The notes: generated from the sequence alone by a model not told the origin. Positions 11,201 to 21,523 are shown, counted from the stretch's first letter. The stretch is DNA of 23,905 nt from Idiomarina sp. UBA6142 (GCA_002423905.1 DIVC01000033.1:11315-35219), one strand, 5' to 3'. Translations and numbers: made by a program.

Positions 11201-11734
11201 ACGCCGCCGTTCTTTATATTTTGAAATGCCCGCGGCCTCTTCAATGAACACACGTAATTCTTGAGGTTTTGATTCAATCAGCCGGCTAATCATGCCTTGT
11301 TCAATGATGGCATAACTGCGCGGTCCCAAGCCGGTTCCAAGAAATAAATCGGTAATATCGCGGCGGCGACATTTGCTGTTATTTAGAAAATAATTAGACT
11401 GTCCGTCACGGGTGACTTGGCGCTTTACCGATATTTCGGCATAGTCGGCAAATTCACCTTGAATACGCCCATCGGTATTATCAAAGACCAATTCGACACT
11501 CGCCTGTGATACCGGTTTACGTGCACTTGAACCATTGAAGATGACATCAGTCATGGCATCGCCGCGAAGGTTTTTGGCCGAGCTCTCACCCAATACCCAA
11601 CGCACCGCATCGATCACATTGGATTTGCCACAGCCATTGGGCCCGACGACACAGGTCATTTGATGGGGAAATGGGACTTTGGTCGGGTCGACAAAGGATT
11701 TGAATCCAACCAATTTAATGTATTTTAAGCGCAT
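8258..11734 (-). CDS. smc: Chromosome segregation ATPase SMC
   Basis: Core of the condensin-like complex that organises and segregates the chromosome, normally with ScpA and ScpB, which are not in this window. The 1158-residue protein has the N-terminal ATPase half with Walker A GPNGCGKS (31-38), two long coiled coils, a central hinge (about 524-640, with the family-like SAGGYQ near its end), and the C-terminal ATPase half with the ABC signature LSGGEKALTAL (about 1058) and Walker B CLLDEVDAPLDD (about 1083). The coiled coils are extremely glutamine-rich, with runs of 6 and 7 Gln, and are written largely in CAG/CAA codons. First gene of the operon with zipA and ligA. SMC rather than MukB argues against an enterobacterial or Vibrio-type host. 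Confidence 0.97.
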   Translation of the reverse strand: MRLKYIKLVGFKSFVDPTKVPFPHQMTCVVGPNGCGKSNVIDAVRWVLGESSAKNLRGDAMTDVIFNGSSARKPVSQASVELVFDNTDGRIQGEFADYAEISVKRQVTRDGQSNYFLNNSKCRRRDITDLFLGTGLGPRSYAIIEQGMISRLIESKPQELRVFIEEAAGISKYKERRRETETRMQHTRDNLDRLNDVRQELGSQLDKLVRQAAAARRYKELKAQERQYKAQLQALRWLAHEQHAQQLRNTLAEHHNELEKWQAQQRGSERGTLELREQVGDLKQQLDQVQQHYYQLGNHITRFEAQLQQGQQQLSQRQQRLQQVQHELDQLAHTEQDDRQQAEQLAWQQQQLQPDYESAEQHCQLVAAQVEQMEQDYQAWQDNYQHFLQQQQQAQQELQQAQLQQQQTQLQLQQRDDEQRTLADDLQQLEQQCQQFDSAAMATAVQISSASLQRAEQQFQQCQQQLTALHQQRDQCQQQRDSVQTERQQLLGRISSLQQLLAASQADEWPLAVAQWLQQQNLASSGQIRQLLQVNADWQLAAEQILAPWLSAWVVTENPPSWPLDLGARLVLLTTEAAVMGSLAEQVAPPLQSWPLLQQIGLAADQTAAQHLLATGRWAYVLTAQGQLWSAGGYQAAAIVADDSELHQQASLTQCQRELEQLHNTLTDVEQQHQQLCEQAQLLQQQLAEQLPLLHEQQAEHQILVQQQRWQQQQQQQLHQRLTQVQQRQQAVREQQQHLAEQLQIAQQQLDQAQHQVEQRTDDGSWQQRRIELQQQRQSLREQLQQQQQQLQQLQQLRQQRQAQLQQLQALQQRSQQQVQQLTEQLEQLREPDVELQEQQELLALQLHEHMEQRAEVEQQRRELSNQLSELEQQLRDLSSGAQSVDSQLERARNKVQSVQLELAALQERSRTVLAVLQDLNQPLKPVLESLPEDASEKVWQAELERLQGAISRLGAINLAAIEEADVLAERKQYLDQQHLDLSASLETLEGAIRKIDKETRTRFKTTFDAVNEGLQELFPKVFGGGSAYLDLTDADLLETGVTIMARPPGKKNSTIHLLSGGEKALTALSLVFAIFRLNPAPFCLLDEVDAPLDDANVGRFCRLVEEMSASVQFIYISHNKVAMEMASHLAGVTMQEPGVSRLVAVDIDAAVALTEAS

Positions 11735-11928
11735 AACAGGGCTGACAGGTTACTGTTTGTAATGATTATAATGGCTGTCACAATAACAGATAATACATGA
11801 ATGTGAATATCTCGATAACAGTGTGCGCCGCAACAACATTATGGGTGGATCATTTTCATCAGCCCAGCTATGCTAATTCGGTAACCAATCGTTAACAATG
11901 ATGCAAACTATGTAAGGAACTTTTGCTG
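11735..11928. promoter_or_regulatory. Divergent intergenic region smc / exported protein
   Basis: About 194 bases, A/T-rich, between divergent starts; presumably holds both promoters. On the minus strand a perfect TATAAT lies at about 11770-11765, some 30 bases before the smc start, but without a good -35 box at 17 bases. On the plus strand TATGCT (11869-11874) is a possible -10 for the exported protein, again with no clear -35. I see no convincing operator or RNA gene. Confidence 0.35.
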
Positions 11929-12759
11929 ATGATTTCTCGACTGTTCGGGATCACTGCTGCACTCATGCTATTTGCTGCCAATCAGGCAGCCGCAAATAAC
12001 GACAGCAAAGTCATTTGGGCGCTTAACGAAGCACCACCTTTTCATATGGCTGCCGGGTTAGAACGTGGGCAAGGTTTCTGTGAAAAACTGGTGGCTGCTG
12101 CTATTACAGCTACTCCTGAATTTGCTCATGATATTCAGTACGTGCCGAATTTACGGGTGGAAATGCTATGGCAAAATAATCAGAACTTATGCTTCCCCTG
12201 TATGATTCGTCGTGATCCAGCGCAAGCATCGGTCATCTATTCAAAAATTACCCATCATTATCCTCCGCATGGTTTGATTACACGGCCTCAACTTGCTGAC
12301 CAATTGATTGAAAAATTTGGCAACCCGATTGATTTGGTCGCCTTAGGTCAAACGGCTGAATATCGTTTTGTACAGCACGCCGGGCGTGGCTTTGGTTCGT
12401 TGCAACCGCTAGTCGATAGGTTCATTTTGAGTCGTTTAAACACCAACGTACTGACCGGAGACCATGGCTCTGCCAGTATGTTCGCGATGATAGCCAGTGA
12501 ACGTGTCGACTACACCATCGATTATCCCTTTGTGATGGATTACTTTGCTGCCCAGAGCGGACAATCATTTCGCTTTATTCCCATTTTACAAAATCACCAC
12601 GAGGTGTTAGCTGGAGCAATGGCCTGCACCGATAATCCGTGGGGTCGCAAGGTGATCTCTCAACTTGATTCGCACATAGGCGATATTCGCGCGGATCAGG
12701 CTTTTGTCGCGGCATTAGAACGCTGGCTACCCGATCGTCCGCGCATTGAGCAGGAGTAA
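11929..12759 (+). CDS. Exported solute-binding-like protein (TIGR02285-type)
   Basis: Predicted periplasmic protein of 276 residues, of the family resembling amino-acid-type (class 3) solute-binding proteins that occurs without a transporter; ligand and role unknown. The signal peptide is clear (ISR, hydrophobic core LFGITAALMLFA, likely cleavage after QAAA at about residue 22). Family-like features are VIWALNEAPPFHM at the mature N-terminus, the region CFPCMIRRDPAQASVIYSK (matching the usual 'C-x-x-G-x-x-K-T-x-E-R' zone with S in the ligand site) and HGLITR. Four cysteines remain in the mature part, including a CFPC pair, so disulfides are possible. I chose the ATG at 11929 with AAGGA 10 bases upstream over a TTG at 11923, which sits too near that site. 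No permease or ATPase gene is adjacent. Confidence 0.7.
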   Translation: MISRLFGITAALMLFAANQAAANNDSKVIWALNEAPPFHMAAGLERGQGFCEKLVAAAITATPEFAHDIQYVPNLRVEMLWQNNQNLCFPCMIRRDPAQASVIYSKITHHYPPHGLITRPQLADQLIEKFGNPIDLVALGQTAEYRFVQHAGRGFGSLQPLVDRFILSRLNTNVLTGDHGSASMFAMIASERVDYTIDYPFVMDYFAAQSGQSFRFIPILQNHHEVLAGAMACTDNPWGRKVISQLDSHIGDIRADQAFVAALERWLPDRPRIEQE

Positions 12760-12789
12760 TTGCCGCGCGAGGCCATGCAACGGTATACT
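12760..12789 (+). promoter_or_regulatory. Possible sigma-70 promoter for rimO
   Basis: TTGCCG (12760-12765), an 18-base spacer and TATACT (12784-12789) directly follow the stop codon of the exported-protein gene, giving a leader of about 37 bases to the rimO start. Pattern match only. Confidence 0.45.
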
Positions 12790-12832
12790 ATGTACTCTTC
12801 AACCTATTTATTTCTGAATATTGAGTGCATGC

Positions 12833-14194
12833 ATGAGTGTAGAGACCTACCAACCGAATCCAACCAACAACCCAAGCTCCCATCGTATTGGCTTTGTCAG
12901 CTTGGGCTGTCCAAAGAATCTCGTGGATTCAGAGCGGATCTTGACGCAACTGCGTACCGAAGGGTATGAAATATCAAACAGTTATGACAATGCCGATATG
13001 GTAATCGTCAACACCTGTGGTTTTATTGATAGCGCGGTACAAGAGTCACTCGATGCCATTGGCGAAGCGCTGGCAGAAAATGGTAAGGTGATTGTTACCG
13101 GCTGTTTGGGCGCCAAAGACAATGAGATCCGCGAAGTGCACCCAAACGTGCTGGCGATTACCGGCCCACATTCGTACGAAGCAGTGATGGGTCATGTGCA
13201 TGAACACCTACCGAAGCCTGCTACCATTCCATTCACCAACTTGGTGCCGGATACCGGCGTCAAGCTGACGCCACGCCACTTTGCCTATTTGAAAATCTCC
13301 GAGGGCTGCAACCATCGTTGTACCTTTTGCATCATCCCGTCGATGCGCGGTGACTTGGTCAGTCGACCCATTGGCAATGTTATTGATGAAGCCCGCCGCT
13401 TAGTCAACGCTGGGGTCAAAGAGCTATTGGTTATTTCACAAGATACCAGCGCTTATGGCGTGGATGTGAAGCATAAGCTTGGTTTTAGCGATGGCAAACC
13501 CGTCAAGACCAGCATGCTGGCACTGTGTGAAGCGCTCGGTGAACTCGGCGTATGGGTGCGCTTGCACTATGTTTATCCCTATCCATCGGTTGATGATGTC
13601 ATCCCATTGATGGCAGCAGGCAAAATATTACCCTACCTCGATATCCCCATGCAGCATGCCAATAAACGTATTCTGCGGCTGATGAAACGCCCCGGCTCGG
13701 CTGAACGCACTCTGGAGCGCATTCGCAATTGGCGTAGCATCTGTCCTGACCTGACCATCCGCAGTACCTTTATTGTCGGTTTCCCGGGTGAAACAGAAGC
13801 AGAATTCGAAGAGTTACTTCAATTTTTGCGTGATGCTGAACTGGACCGCGTGGGTTGTTTTACCTACTCACCCGTGGATGGCGCGGCGGCCAATGAATTA
13901 CCAGACCCAGTGCCAGAACAGGTCAAACAACAGCGCTATGAGCGCTTTATGCAGGTACAGCAAGAAATCAGTAGCAAGCGCCTGCAACTCAAAGTCGGTC
14001 GAACCTTGCAGGTTCTTATCGATGAAGTCGACGATGAAGGTGCCATTGGTCGTAGTTATGCCGATGCCCCGGAAATTGATGGCTTGGTCTACCTCAATGG
14101 TGAAACCTCGGTCAAACCGGGAGATCAAGTCATGGTACACATTGAGCACGCCGACGAATATGACTTATGGGGCTCGCTGGTTGCGAGCGACTAG
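12833..14194 (+). CDS. rimO: Ribosomal protein S12 methylthiotransferase RimO
   Basis: Radical-SAM enzyme that adds a methylthio group to an aspartate of ribosomal protein S12. The 453-residue product has the N-terminal methylthiotransferase domain with cysteines C26 (LGCPKN), C62 (NTCGF) and C91 (TGCLG) for one [4Fe-4S] cluster, the radical-SAM CxxxCxxC (C159, C163, C166 in CNHRCTFC) for the other, and a C-terminal TRAM domain (about 385-450). [11 protein letters not shown] and the CIIPSMRG context distinguish RimO from MiaB. An upstream TTG at 12821 is in frame, but the ATG at 12833 is the likelier start. The 3' end shares CTAG (14191-14194) with the convergent rmuC, giving stop codons on both strands. 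Confidence 0.96.
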   Translation: MSVETYQPNPTNNPSSHRIGFVSLGCPKNLVDSERILTQLRTEGYEISNSYDNADMVIVNTCGFIDSAVQESLDAIGEALAENGKVIVTGCLGAKDNEIREVHPNVLAITGPHSYEAVMGHVHEHLPKPATIPFTNLVPDTGVKLTPRHFAYLKISEGCNHRCTFCIIPSMRGDLVSRPIGNVIDEARRLVNAGVKELLVISQDTSAYGVDVKHKLGFSDGKPVKTSMLALCEALGELGVWVRLHYVYPYPSVDDVIPLMAAGKILPYLDIPMQHANKRILRLMKRPGSAERTLERIRNWRSICPDLTIRSTFIVGFPGETEAEFEELLQFLRDAELDRVGCFTYSPVDGAAANELPDPVPEQVKQQRYERFMQVQQEISSKRLQLKVGRTLQVLIDEVDDEGAIGRSYADAPEIDGLVYLNGETSVKPGDQVMVHIEHADEYDLWGSLVASD

Positions 14195-15534
14195 TCCTCT
14201 GACTCGTCGCTGTCATCGCTATCATTTGCCAATAATTGGGGGTCAATGCGCTTCGCTGCTTGCACCCCTAGTTTGCGGAAGTTCTCTACCCGCGTCACTA
14301 AGTTACCCTTGCCGGTCGACAGCTTATTGAGCGCACCATCGTAGTGCTTACGAGCGCTGTCCAAGGAATTCCCCACTTTTTGCAAGTCTTCGAGAAAACC
14401 AACAAACTTGTCATACAGTTTTGCCGCATCAGTGGCGATACGCTGGGCGTTTTGATTCTGGTATTCGTACTGCCAAATGTTGTACACGGTGCGTAACGCG
14501 ACCATTAAGTTGGTCGGGCTCACCAGCATGATATTGTTATCCAACGCTAAGCCAATCAGTTCCGGATCGCGGTCGACTGCCAACAAAAATGCCGGTTCAA
14601 TGGGAATAAATAACAGCACATAGTCGAGTGTACGCACGCTATCGAGTTGCTGATAATTCTTTTTACCCAGCCCCTTAATGTGATTGCGTAGCGACAGTAC
14701 GTGCTCGGCGAGCGCTTGCTCACGTTGTTGCTCATCACTACTGTTAAAGTAGCGCTCGTAGGCAACTAGCGACACTTTGGAGTCAATGACGACGTCTTTT
14801 TCGTGCGGCAAATGGACAACTACGTCAGGCTTAAAGGCTTTACCGTCTTCATCGCGATGATGACTTTGAGTGTCGTACTCATACCCTTCGCGCAACCCCG
14901 ATTGCGTCAAAATACGTTCCAACACCACTTCACCCCAGTTACCCTGGGCTTTGGTATCGCCTTTCAGAGCTCGGGTGAGGGCCTCCGCTTCGGCGGCCAT
15001 TTGCTGGTTTAAATCGCGTAGCATCAGCACTTGCGTACTCAGCTGTTCACGCTGCTTAAGTTCTTCAGTATGCTGTTGGCTAACTTGCAGCTTGAAGGCA
15101 TCTAACTGTTGCTTAAATGGCGCCAGTGTATGCTCCAAGCTTTGCTTGCTCGCCTGCTGCAAACGTTCTGATTTTTGTTCGAAAATCTGCTGCGCTAAGC
15201 GCTCAAACTCTTGCTTTAAACGCTCTTCACTGGCAACTAAAATAGCTTGCTTTTCATCTGCGGCTTTAAGGCTTTCACGCAGTGTCACTTGGGCTTCGGT
15301 ATGGCTATTTTGCAGATGCTGATAGCGGCTCTGTAGGTCACTCAAGGCTTGTTCGCTGATTACTAAGCGCTGCTCCAATTGCTGCCGAAGCAACTGTTGA
15401 TGCTGCTCTGATTGCGCCTGCAATTGCTGGTGCTGGCGACCACCCAAGCGCACGCCGAACATTAACCCGAGCACGATGCCGAGCATTAAGCTTACGCCAA
15501 TTCCTATCGCAATTTGCCATGCCGCAAGTGCCAT
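14191..15534 (-). CDS. rmuC: DNA recombination protein RmuC homologue
   Basis: Member of the RmuC family, which limits inversions and rearrangements at short inverted repeats; it has a predicted nuclease-like fold. The 447-residue product has an N-terminal membrane helix (about 7-27, [20 protein letters not shown]), a long Gln/Glu/Lys-rich coiled coil (about 30-190) and the conserved RmuC domain (about 195-420) with [12 protein letters not shown], the [19 protein letters not shown] stretch and [13 protein letters not shown]. The tail is acidic ([10 protein letters not shown]). It starts 28 bases after the fumarase stop on the same strand, so the two are probably co-transcribed, and it overlaps rimO by 4 bases at the ends. 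Confidence 0.93.
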   Translation of the reverse strand: MALAAWQIAIGIGVSLMLGIVLGLMFGVRLGGRQHQQLQAQSEQHQQLLRQQLEQRLVISEQALSDLQSRYQHLQNSHTEAQVTLRESLKAADEKQAILVASEERLKQEFERLAQQIFEQKSERLQQASKQSLEHTLAPFKQQLDAFKLQVSQQHTEELKQREQLSTQVLMLRDLNQQMAAEAEALTRALKGDTKAQGNWGEVVLERILTQSGLREGYEYDTQSHHRDEDGKAFKPDVVVHLPHEKDVVIDSKVSLVAYERYFNSSDEQQREQALAEHVLSLRNHIKGLGKKNYQQLDSVRTLDYVLLFIPIEPAFLLAVDRDPELIGLALDNNIMLVSPTNLMVALRTVYNIWQYEYQNQNAQRIATDAAKLYDKFVGFLEDLQKVGNSLDSARKHYDGALNKLSTGKGNLVTRVENFRKLGVQAAKRIDPQLLANDSDDSDESED

Positions 15535-15562
15535 CAGAGACCCCTCAGTAGCTCGCCGTTAA

Positions 15563-17065
15563 CTAGCCGTTTAACTTAACTTTCCAAATGGCAGGGCCAA
15601 TTTCGTGGGCATTGGCGCCGCTACTATCAACCGCTACAGTAACCGGCATATCCTCAACCTCAAACTGGTAAATGGCTTCCATACCTAAATCGGCAAAACC
15701 AACTACCTTGGCTTTCTTAATGGCCTTGGCCACTAAATATGCAGCGCCACCAACGGCCATCAAATACACCGCTTTGTGCTGTTTAATACTGGCCACCGCG
15801 GCTGGACCGCGCTCCGCCTTGCCAATCATGCCGAGAATGCCGGTCTGCTCAAGCATCATATCGGTAAACTTGTCCATACGTGTCGCGGTGGTTGGGCCGG
15901 CTGGTCCTACCACTTCATCACCGACCGGATCAACCGGCCCCACGTAGTAAATAAACTTATTGCGGAAGTCGACTGGCAGCTCTTGGCCGGCATCAAGCAT
16001 GTCTTTGATGCGTTTGTGAGCGGCATCACGGCCGGTCAGCAACTTGCCGTTTAACAGCACCGTTTCGCCGGTTTTCCAGCTTTCGATATCGGCCTGTGTA
16101 ATGGTATCGAGATTAACCCGACGCACATTATTACCCAGTTCAAAGGTAATATCTGGCCAGTCTTCTAGCTTCGGCGGCTGTAAATCAGCTGGACCACTGC
16201 CATCTAGGTGGAAGTGCACGTGGCGAGTGGCCGCACAGTTTGGAATCAGGGTCACCGGCTTTGATGCCGCGTGGGTCGGTACCGATTTGATTTTAACGTC
16301 CATGACTGTGGTCACGCCACCAAGGCCTTGGGCGCCAATGCCTAACTTGTTGACGCGTTCATAAATCTCCAACCGCAGCTTTTCTTCGGCGGTTTCGGCG
16401 CCACGGGCGATCAGCTCATGAATATCAACCGGGTCCATCAACGCTTCTTTGGCTAACACCGCTGACTTTTCTGCGGTACCACCAATGCCAAGCCCAATCA
16501 TGCCCGGAGGACACCAACCGGCACCTAACTTCGGCATGGTTTCTACCACCCAATCGGCAATGTTGTCGCTCGGGTTGAGCATGACCATTTTCGATTTATT
16601 CTCTGAGCCACCGCCCTTCGCTGCAATCATCACCTCAACGTGGTCACCCGGGACCATATCGATATGCACGACCGCTGGGGTGTTATCACCAGTATTTTTG
16701 CGGCTCCCTGCTGGGTCAGCCACAATCGAAGCGCGCAATGGGTTATCGGCATTTAAATACGCGCGACGGGTACCCTCATCAACCATTTGCTGTACCGTCA
16801 TGTCGGTTTTATCCCACTGCACCGCCATACCAATCTTCACAAAACAGGTCACTATGCCAGTATCTTGGCAAATTGGCCGATGCCCTTGCGCCGACATCCG
16901 AGAGTTGGTTAATACTTGGGCGATAGCATTCTTGGCCGCCTCGCTTTGTTCGAGATGATATGCTTTTTCCAACGCTTGTACGAAATCGAGCGGATGGTAG
17001 TAAGAAATGTATTGCAACGCGTCTTCAATGCTGGCGATAAAGTCAGCCTGACGGATAGTGGCCAT
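15563..17065 (-). CDS. fumA: Class I fumarate hydratase (iron-sulfur)
   Basis: TCA-cycle enzyme interconverting fumarate and L-malate with an oxygen-sensitive [4Fe-4S] cluster. The 500-residue protein carries the class I family's alpha part (RPICQDTG, GGGSENKS, GWCPPGMIGLGIGG) and beta part (LNGKLLTGRDAAHKRI, YYVGPVDP, GPTTATRMDKF) fused in one chain. The three cluster cysteines are C66, C185 and C277 (PNCAATRH). A GAGG sequence sits 4-5 bases before the ATG. The symbol follows the E. coli naming of class I enzymes; fumA and fumB types cannot be separated from sequence alone here. It is upstream of rmuC and divergent from pabB. Confidence 0.95.
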   Translation of the reverse strand: MATIRQADFIASIEDALQYISYYHPLDFVQALEKAYHLEQSEAAKNAIAQVLTNSRMSAQGHRPICQDTGIVTCFVKIGMAVQWDKTDMTVQQMVDEGTRRAYLNADNPLRASIVADPAGSRKNTGDNTPAVVHIDMVPGDHVEVMIAAKGGGSENKSKMVMLNPSDNIADWVVETMPKLGAGWCPPGMIGLGIGGTAEKSAVLAKEALMDPVDIHELIARGAETAEEKLRLEIYERVNKLGIGAQGLGGVTTVMDVKIKSVPTHAASKPVTLIPNCAATRHVHFHLDGSGPADLQPPKLEDWPDITFELGNNVRRVNLDTITQADIESWKTGETVLLNGKLLTGRDAAHKRIKDMLDAGQELPVDFRNKFIYYVGPVDPVGDEVVGPAGPTTATRMDKFTDMMLEQTGILGMIGKAERGPAAVASIKQHKAVYLMAVGGAAYLVAKAIKKAKVVGFADLGMEAIYQFEVEDMPVTVAVDSSGANAHEIGPAIWKVKLNG

Positions 17066-17100
17066 GGTTACCTCAAATTTTGAACGGACTCAATCTCGCT

Positions 17101-17129
17101 ATAATAACGGTTTGCACCTTCACTGACCA
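17101..17129 (-). promoter_or_regulatory. Possible promoter for the fumarase gene
   Basis: On the minus strand TGGTCA (17129-17124), a 17-base spacer and TATTAT (17106-17101) lie about 36 bases before the fumarase start; each box matches at least 4 of 6 consensus positions. The region also has candidate plus-strand boxes for pabB (TTGCAC at 17112-17117, overlapping TATGCT copies at 17132-17142), so the two promoters may overlap. Confidence 0.35.
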
Positions 17130-17183
17130 GTTATGCTATGCTTCTGGCACGTTGTTTTTCGTTGTTTTGGCTGAGGAATTGTC

Positions 17184-18491
17184 GTGACTCTAACTGCCAT
17201 TGAACTACCCCTACATAGCCCATTCGCTGAGCTGTTTGGGCGCTGCGCACAAGAGCCATGGGCACTGTTGCTCGACAGCTGTGATCACCCCCATGGGCGC
17301 TATGACTTTATTTTCCGCCAACCGGCAACAGTGATCACCACAGCCACCGCTTGGCCGCAGCAATTGCGTTGTGCCTTAGCCGCAGTTCCAGCCTATCATG
17401 GGCCGACTGACGTACCCTTTCAAGGCGGCTTAGCTGGAGCCTTTAGTTATGATGCGGGACGGGCGCTCGAACAACTGCCAAACCAAGCTATTGCCGATAT
17501 TGATCTGCCGCCGCTCGCCGTGGGTGTGTATCACCAGGCGCTGATTCGCCGCCGCAGTGATGGAATAACTTGGCTGCTGGCCGAACAGCAGCAACTAGAG
17601 CGCCTTACACAGTATTGGTTGCAGCCCGTCAAGCCGACCACGAGCAGCCCTTTTGCACTGACCAATAACTGGCAGAGTAATTTATCAGCGACCGACTACC
17701 AACAGCGCTTTGCGCGCATTCAAGCCTATCTGCAAGCGGGTGATTGTTATCAAATTAATTTAGCGCAGCGTTTTTCCGCAACCTATCGCGGTGATCCATG
17801 GCAAGCCTACGTGCACCTAAGACACCACAATAACGCGCCATTTTCGGCTTTTTTCCGGCTCCCTGAAGGTGCTGTGTTATCGCATTCACCCGAGCGATTT
17901 TTGCAAGTATCCGCAACCGGACAAGTAGAAACTAAACCGATCAAAGGTACCAAACCGCGCAGTGCCAATGCTGAGCAAGACCGCGTTAATGCTGAGCTAC
18001 TCGCCAATTCGGGCAAAGATCGTGCCGAGAATGTCATGATTGTCGATTTGTTGCGCAACGATTTAAGCCGCTGCTGCGAACCGGGTAGCGTCAAAGTCCC
18101 CAAGCTATTTGCCATCGAGAGCTATCCTGCGGTACACCATTTGGTAAGCACGGTAAGCGGCCAATTACGCCGTGAGCAAAGTGCGCTCGATTTGTTGGCG
18201 GCCTGCTTCCCCGGTGGTTCCATTACCGGTGCGCCAAAAATTCGCGCGATGGAAATTATTGATGAACTAGAACCGCATCGGCGCAGCTATTATTGCGGTA
18301 GCTTTGCCTACTTCTCGCAACATGGCGCGGCCGACAGCAGTATCGCCATTCGCACCTTAGTTGCGCATCAGCAACAGCTTTATTGTTGGGCCGGTGGCGG
18401 TATTGTGGCTGATTCTGAAGGCGTTAGCGAATATCAAGAAACGCTCGATAAGGTGGCCAAAATTCTCCCAGTACTGGCTGCACTGTCATGA
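17184..18491 (+). CDS. pabB: Aminodeoxychorismate synthase component I
   Basis: Makes 4-amino-4-deoxychorismate from chorismate with ammonia from a PabA glutaminase, the first committed step to p-aminobenzoate and folate. At 435 residues it is near E. coli PabB (453). Family marks: the N-terminal DHPHGRYDF segment, GAFSYDAGRALE, the PIKGT motif with K254 (the lysine typical of PabB rather than TrpE), DLLRNDLSR and FPGGSITGAPK (342-352). Start is GTG at 17184 with GAGGA six bases upstream. It overlaps nudL by ATGA at 18488-18491, and the order pabB-nudL-sdaA is the same as in E. coli. No pabA is nearby. Confidence 0.95.
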   Translation: MTLTAIELPLHSPFAELFGRCAQEPWALLLDSCDHPHGRYDFIFRQPATVITTATAWPQQLRCALAAVPAYHGPTDVPFQGGLAGAFSYDAGRALEQLPNQAIADIDLPPLAVGVYHQALIRRRSDGITWLLAEQQQLERLTQYWLQPVKPTTSSPFALTNNWQSNLSATDYQQRFARIQAYLQAGDCYQINLAQRFSATYRGDPWQAYVHLRHHNNAPFSAFFRLPEGAVLSHSPERFLQVSATGQVETKPIKGTKPRSANAEQDRVNAELLANSGKDRAENVMIVDLLRNDLSRCCEPGSVKVPKLFAIESYPAVHHLVSTVSGQLRREQSALDLLAACFPGGSITGAPKIRAMEIIDELEPHRRSYYCGSFAYFSQHGAADSSIAIRTLVAHQQQLYCWAGGGIVADSEGVSEYQETLDKVAKILPVLAALS

Positions 18492-19084
18492 CCCGCGATG
18501 AATTTCTTCGGCGTTTTCACTTACACCAACGGCCGTTGGTGAATCGGCCGCTGTTAAAACCCTTGCGCCCAGCTGCGGTCTTGATTGCGTTGCTTGAGCG
18601 CGAGGGCGAGCTGCATGTGATATTAACCCAACGTCAGCTAGGTTTACGTCATCACGCCGGGCAAATCAGCTTCCCCGGTGGCAGCCAAGAACCTGACGAT
18701 CATGACTTGCTGCACACGGCATTGCGTGAAGCACACGAAGAAATTGGGCTAGACCCAGCAGACGTGCTGCTATTGGGGCAATTGCAAGACTATCCGGTAA
18801 TCAGTAATTTCATGGTAAGACCCTTTGTTGCACTGGTCACACCACGTCAACCATTACTGCCACAAAAATCTGAAGTAGCTGAAATATTTACAGTTCCGTT
18901 GAAGCACGTGTTACATCAACGGCAGCACTATGCGTATAAGCTACAGCGTTTTATTTACGATAGGGTATACTTTATCCCCTATCAGCAGCGCAATATTTGG
19001 GGCGCTACCGCAGGTATATTGCGTGAGTTAGCAGACCATGTGCATCCCGAATATTGTCGGTTCTATCAGCCATTAAATGAATGA
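18488..19084 (+). CDS. nudL: Nudix hydrolase NudL, predicted CoA pyrophosphatase
   Basis: Predicted to cleave CoA and its derivatives to phosphopantetheine and 3',5'-ADP. The 198-residue protein (E. coli NudL 192) has the CoA-type signature LRHHAGQISFPGG (about 53-65) just ahead of the Nudix box, whose catalytic core is ALREAHEEIGL (R80, E81, E84, E85). The two extra residues between the glycines and REA are usual for this family, not a defect. Its ATG overlaps the pabB stop, so translation is probably coupled; sdaA follows after 6 bases. Confidence 0.93.
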   Translation: MTRDEFLRRFHLHQRPLVNRPLLKPLRPAAVLIALLEREGELHVILTQRQLGLRHHAGQISFPGGSQEPDDHDLLHTALREAHEEIGLDPADVLLLGQLQDYPVISNFMVRPFVALVTPRQPLLPQKSEVAEIFTVPLKHVLHQRQHYAYKLQRFIYDRVYFIPYQQRNIWGATAGILRELADHVHPEYCRFYQPLNE

Positions 19085-19090
19085 GTCGCT

Positions 19091-20464
19091 ATGATCAGTG
19101 TTTTTGATATCTTCAAAGTAGGTATTGGCCCATCAAGTTCTCACACCGTAGGCCCTATGCGCGCTGCCAAAGAGTTTTTATTGGCTGCTGACAAAGCCAT
19201 CAACTTATCCAGCGTCAATGGCGTTGAGGTCGAGCTATTCGGTTCGCTAGGCCAGACCGGCAAAGGTCACGGTACCGGCAAAGCAGTCATGCTAGGGCTG
19301 GCCGGCGAAAGTCCAGAAACGGTTGACACGACTACCGTCGAACAATTTCTGCAAGCTACCAATGATAGCCAGCAACTGGCGCTATTGGGCCAACATACTG
19401 TGCCCTTTCCGCGTGAAGGTGCCATTGTGTTTCATCGTCGTAAAACCATGCCGCGTCATGCCAATGCCATGGAACTAAGACTGTTGCGTGATGGTGAGGT
19501 GGTGTATCGCGATTTGTATTATTCCATCGGTGGCGGGTTTATTGTTCGTGATGCTGAATTTGATGACAGCCTCGAAGAAGCCATTGAGCAATCAAGCAAG
19601 CCCATTCCATTTCCATTCGATAGCTGTCATGACTTACTAAAACACTGCAAAGAGCAGGGTAAACGTTTCAGTTCAGTCATGCTGGCTAACGAGAAGGTAT
19701 TTCGCAGTGAGGCCGAGATCCGTAGCGGGCTCATGCATATCTGGAAGACTATGGATGCCTGTATTAGCCGTGGTATCGAAACTGAAGGCATTTTACCCGG
19801 TGGTTTGCGGGTTCAACGGCGCGCCCCCGGGCTATTCCAGCGGTTACGTAATGAAAAAACCACCGACCCGATGCAAGCTATGGATTGGGTCAATCTGTTT
19901 GCCCTCGCAGTGAATGAAGAAAATGCCGCTGGCGGCCGTGTGGTCACCGCTCCCACCAATGGCGCCGCCGGTATTATTCCGGCCGTGATGAAGTATGCTG
20001 ATCGCTATATCGCTCCGTTAGACGAAGAAGCCATTGTACGATTTTTGCTGACCTCCGCAGCCATCGGTATTTTGTACAAGAAAAACGCTTCGATATCAGG
20101 TGCAGAAGTCGGTTGCCAAGGTGAAGTGGGCGTTGCCTGCTCAATGGCGGCAGGAGCACTAGCTGAATTAATGGGCGGTAGTGCTAGCCATGTTGAAAAC
20201 GCCGCTGAAATTGGGATGGAACACAACCTCGGCTTAACCTGTGATCCTGTCGGTGGTTTAGTGCAAGTACCCTGTATTGAACGCAATGCAATGGGTGCTA
20301 TTAAAGCAATCAACGCAGCACGGTTAGCATTGCGTGGTTCCGGTGACCATAAAGTCTCGCTCGATAAAGTCATCAAGACCATGTGGGATACGGGCAATGA
20401 TATGAAAACCAAATATAAAGAGACCGCTCGTGGCGGTCTCGCGGTCAACATTATCGAGTGCTAA
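19091..20464 (+). CDS. sdaA: L-serine dehydratase (iron-sulfur, single chain)
   Basis: Deaminates L-serine to pyruvate and ammonia with an oxygen-sensitive [4Fe-4S] cluster. The 457-residue product has the beta-type N-terminal domain ([23 protein letters not shown]) and the alpha-type C-terminal domain with cysteine motifs [18 protein letters not shown] and [15 protein letters not shown]. coli SdaA is 454 residues. The ribosome binding site is weak and the gene starts 6 bases after nudL, suggesting translational coupling. The 3' coding end contains a perfect 8-bp inverted repeat (20420-20440) that looks like the terminator of the convergent cysB; only 3 bases separate the two stops. Confidence 0.96.
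   Translation: MISVFDIFKVGIGPSSSHTVGPMRAAKEFLLAADKAINLSSVNGVEVELFGSLGQTGKGHGTGKAVMLGLAGESPETVDTTTVEQFLQATNDSQQLALLGQHTVPFPREGAIVFHRRKTMPRHANAMELRLLRDGEVVYRDLYYSIGGGFIVRDAEFDDSLEEAIEQSSKPIPFPFDSCHDLLKHCKEQGKRFSSVMLANEKVFRSEAEIRSGLMHIWKTMDACISRGIETEGILPGGLRVQRRAPGLFQRLRNEKTTDPMQAMDWVNLFALAVNEENAAGGRVVTAPTNGAAGIIPAVMKYADRYIAPLDEEAIVRFLLTSAAIGILYKKNASISGAEVGCQGEVGVACSMAAGALAELMGGSASHVENAAEIGMEHNLGLTCDPVGGLVQVPCIERNAMGAIKAINAARLALRGSGDHKVSLDKVIKTMWDTGNDMKTKYKETARGGLAVNIIEC
20411..20440 (-). terminator. Intrinsic terminator for cysB inside the sdaA coding end
   Basis: GAGACCGC (20420-20427) and GCGGTCTC (20433-20440) form a perfect 8-bp GC-rich stem with a 5-base loop. On the minus strand the stem is followed by TTTATATTT (20419-20411), a U-rich tract. 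On the plus strand what follows is GCGGTC, not T-rich, so it should act only on cysB transcripts, about 30 bases past the cysB stop. Confidence 0.7.
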
Positions 20465-20467
20465 GCC

Positions 20468-21523
<1,056 letters not shown>

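Noticed and set aside
14172..14188. GCTCGC/GCGAGC inverted repeat at the end of rimO
   Set aside because: 6-bp stem with no U tract on either side; probably coincidental.
13773..14330. Plus-strand frame running through rimO into the convergent junction
   Set aside because: Out-of-frame shadow of the rimO TRAM-domain region; extends antisense into rmuC without own start signals.
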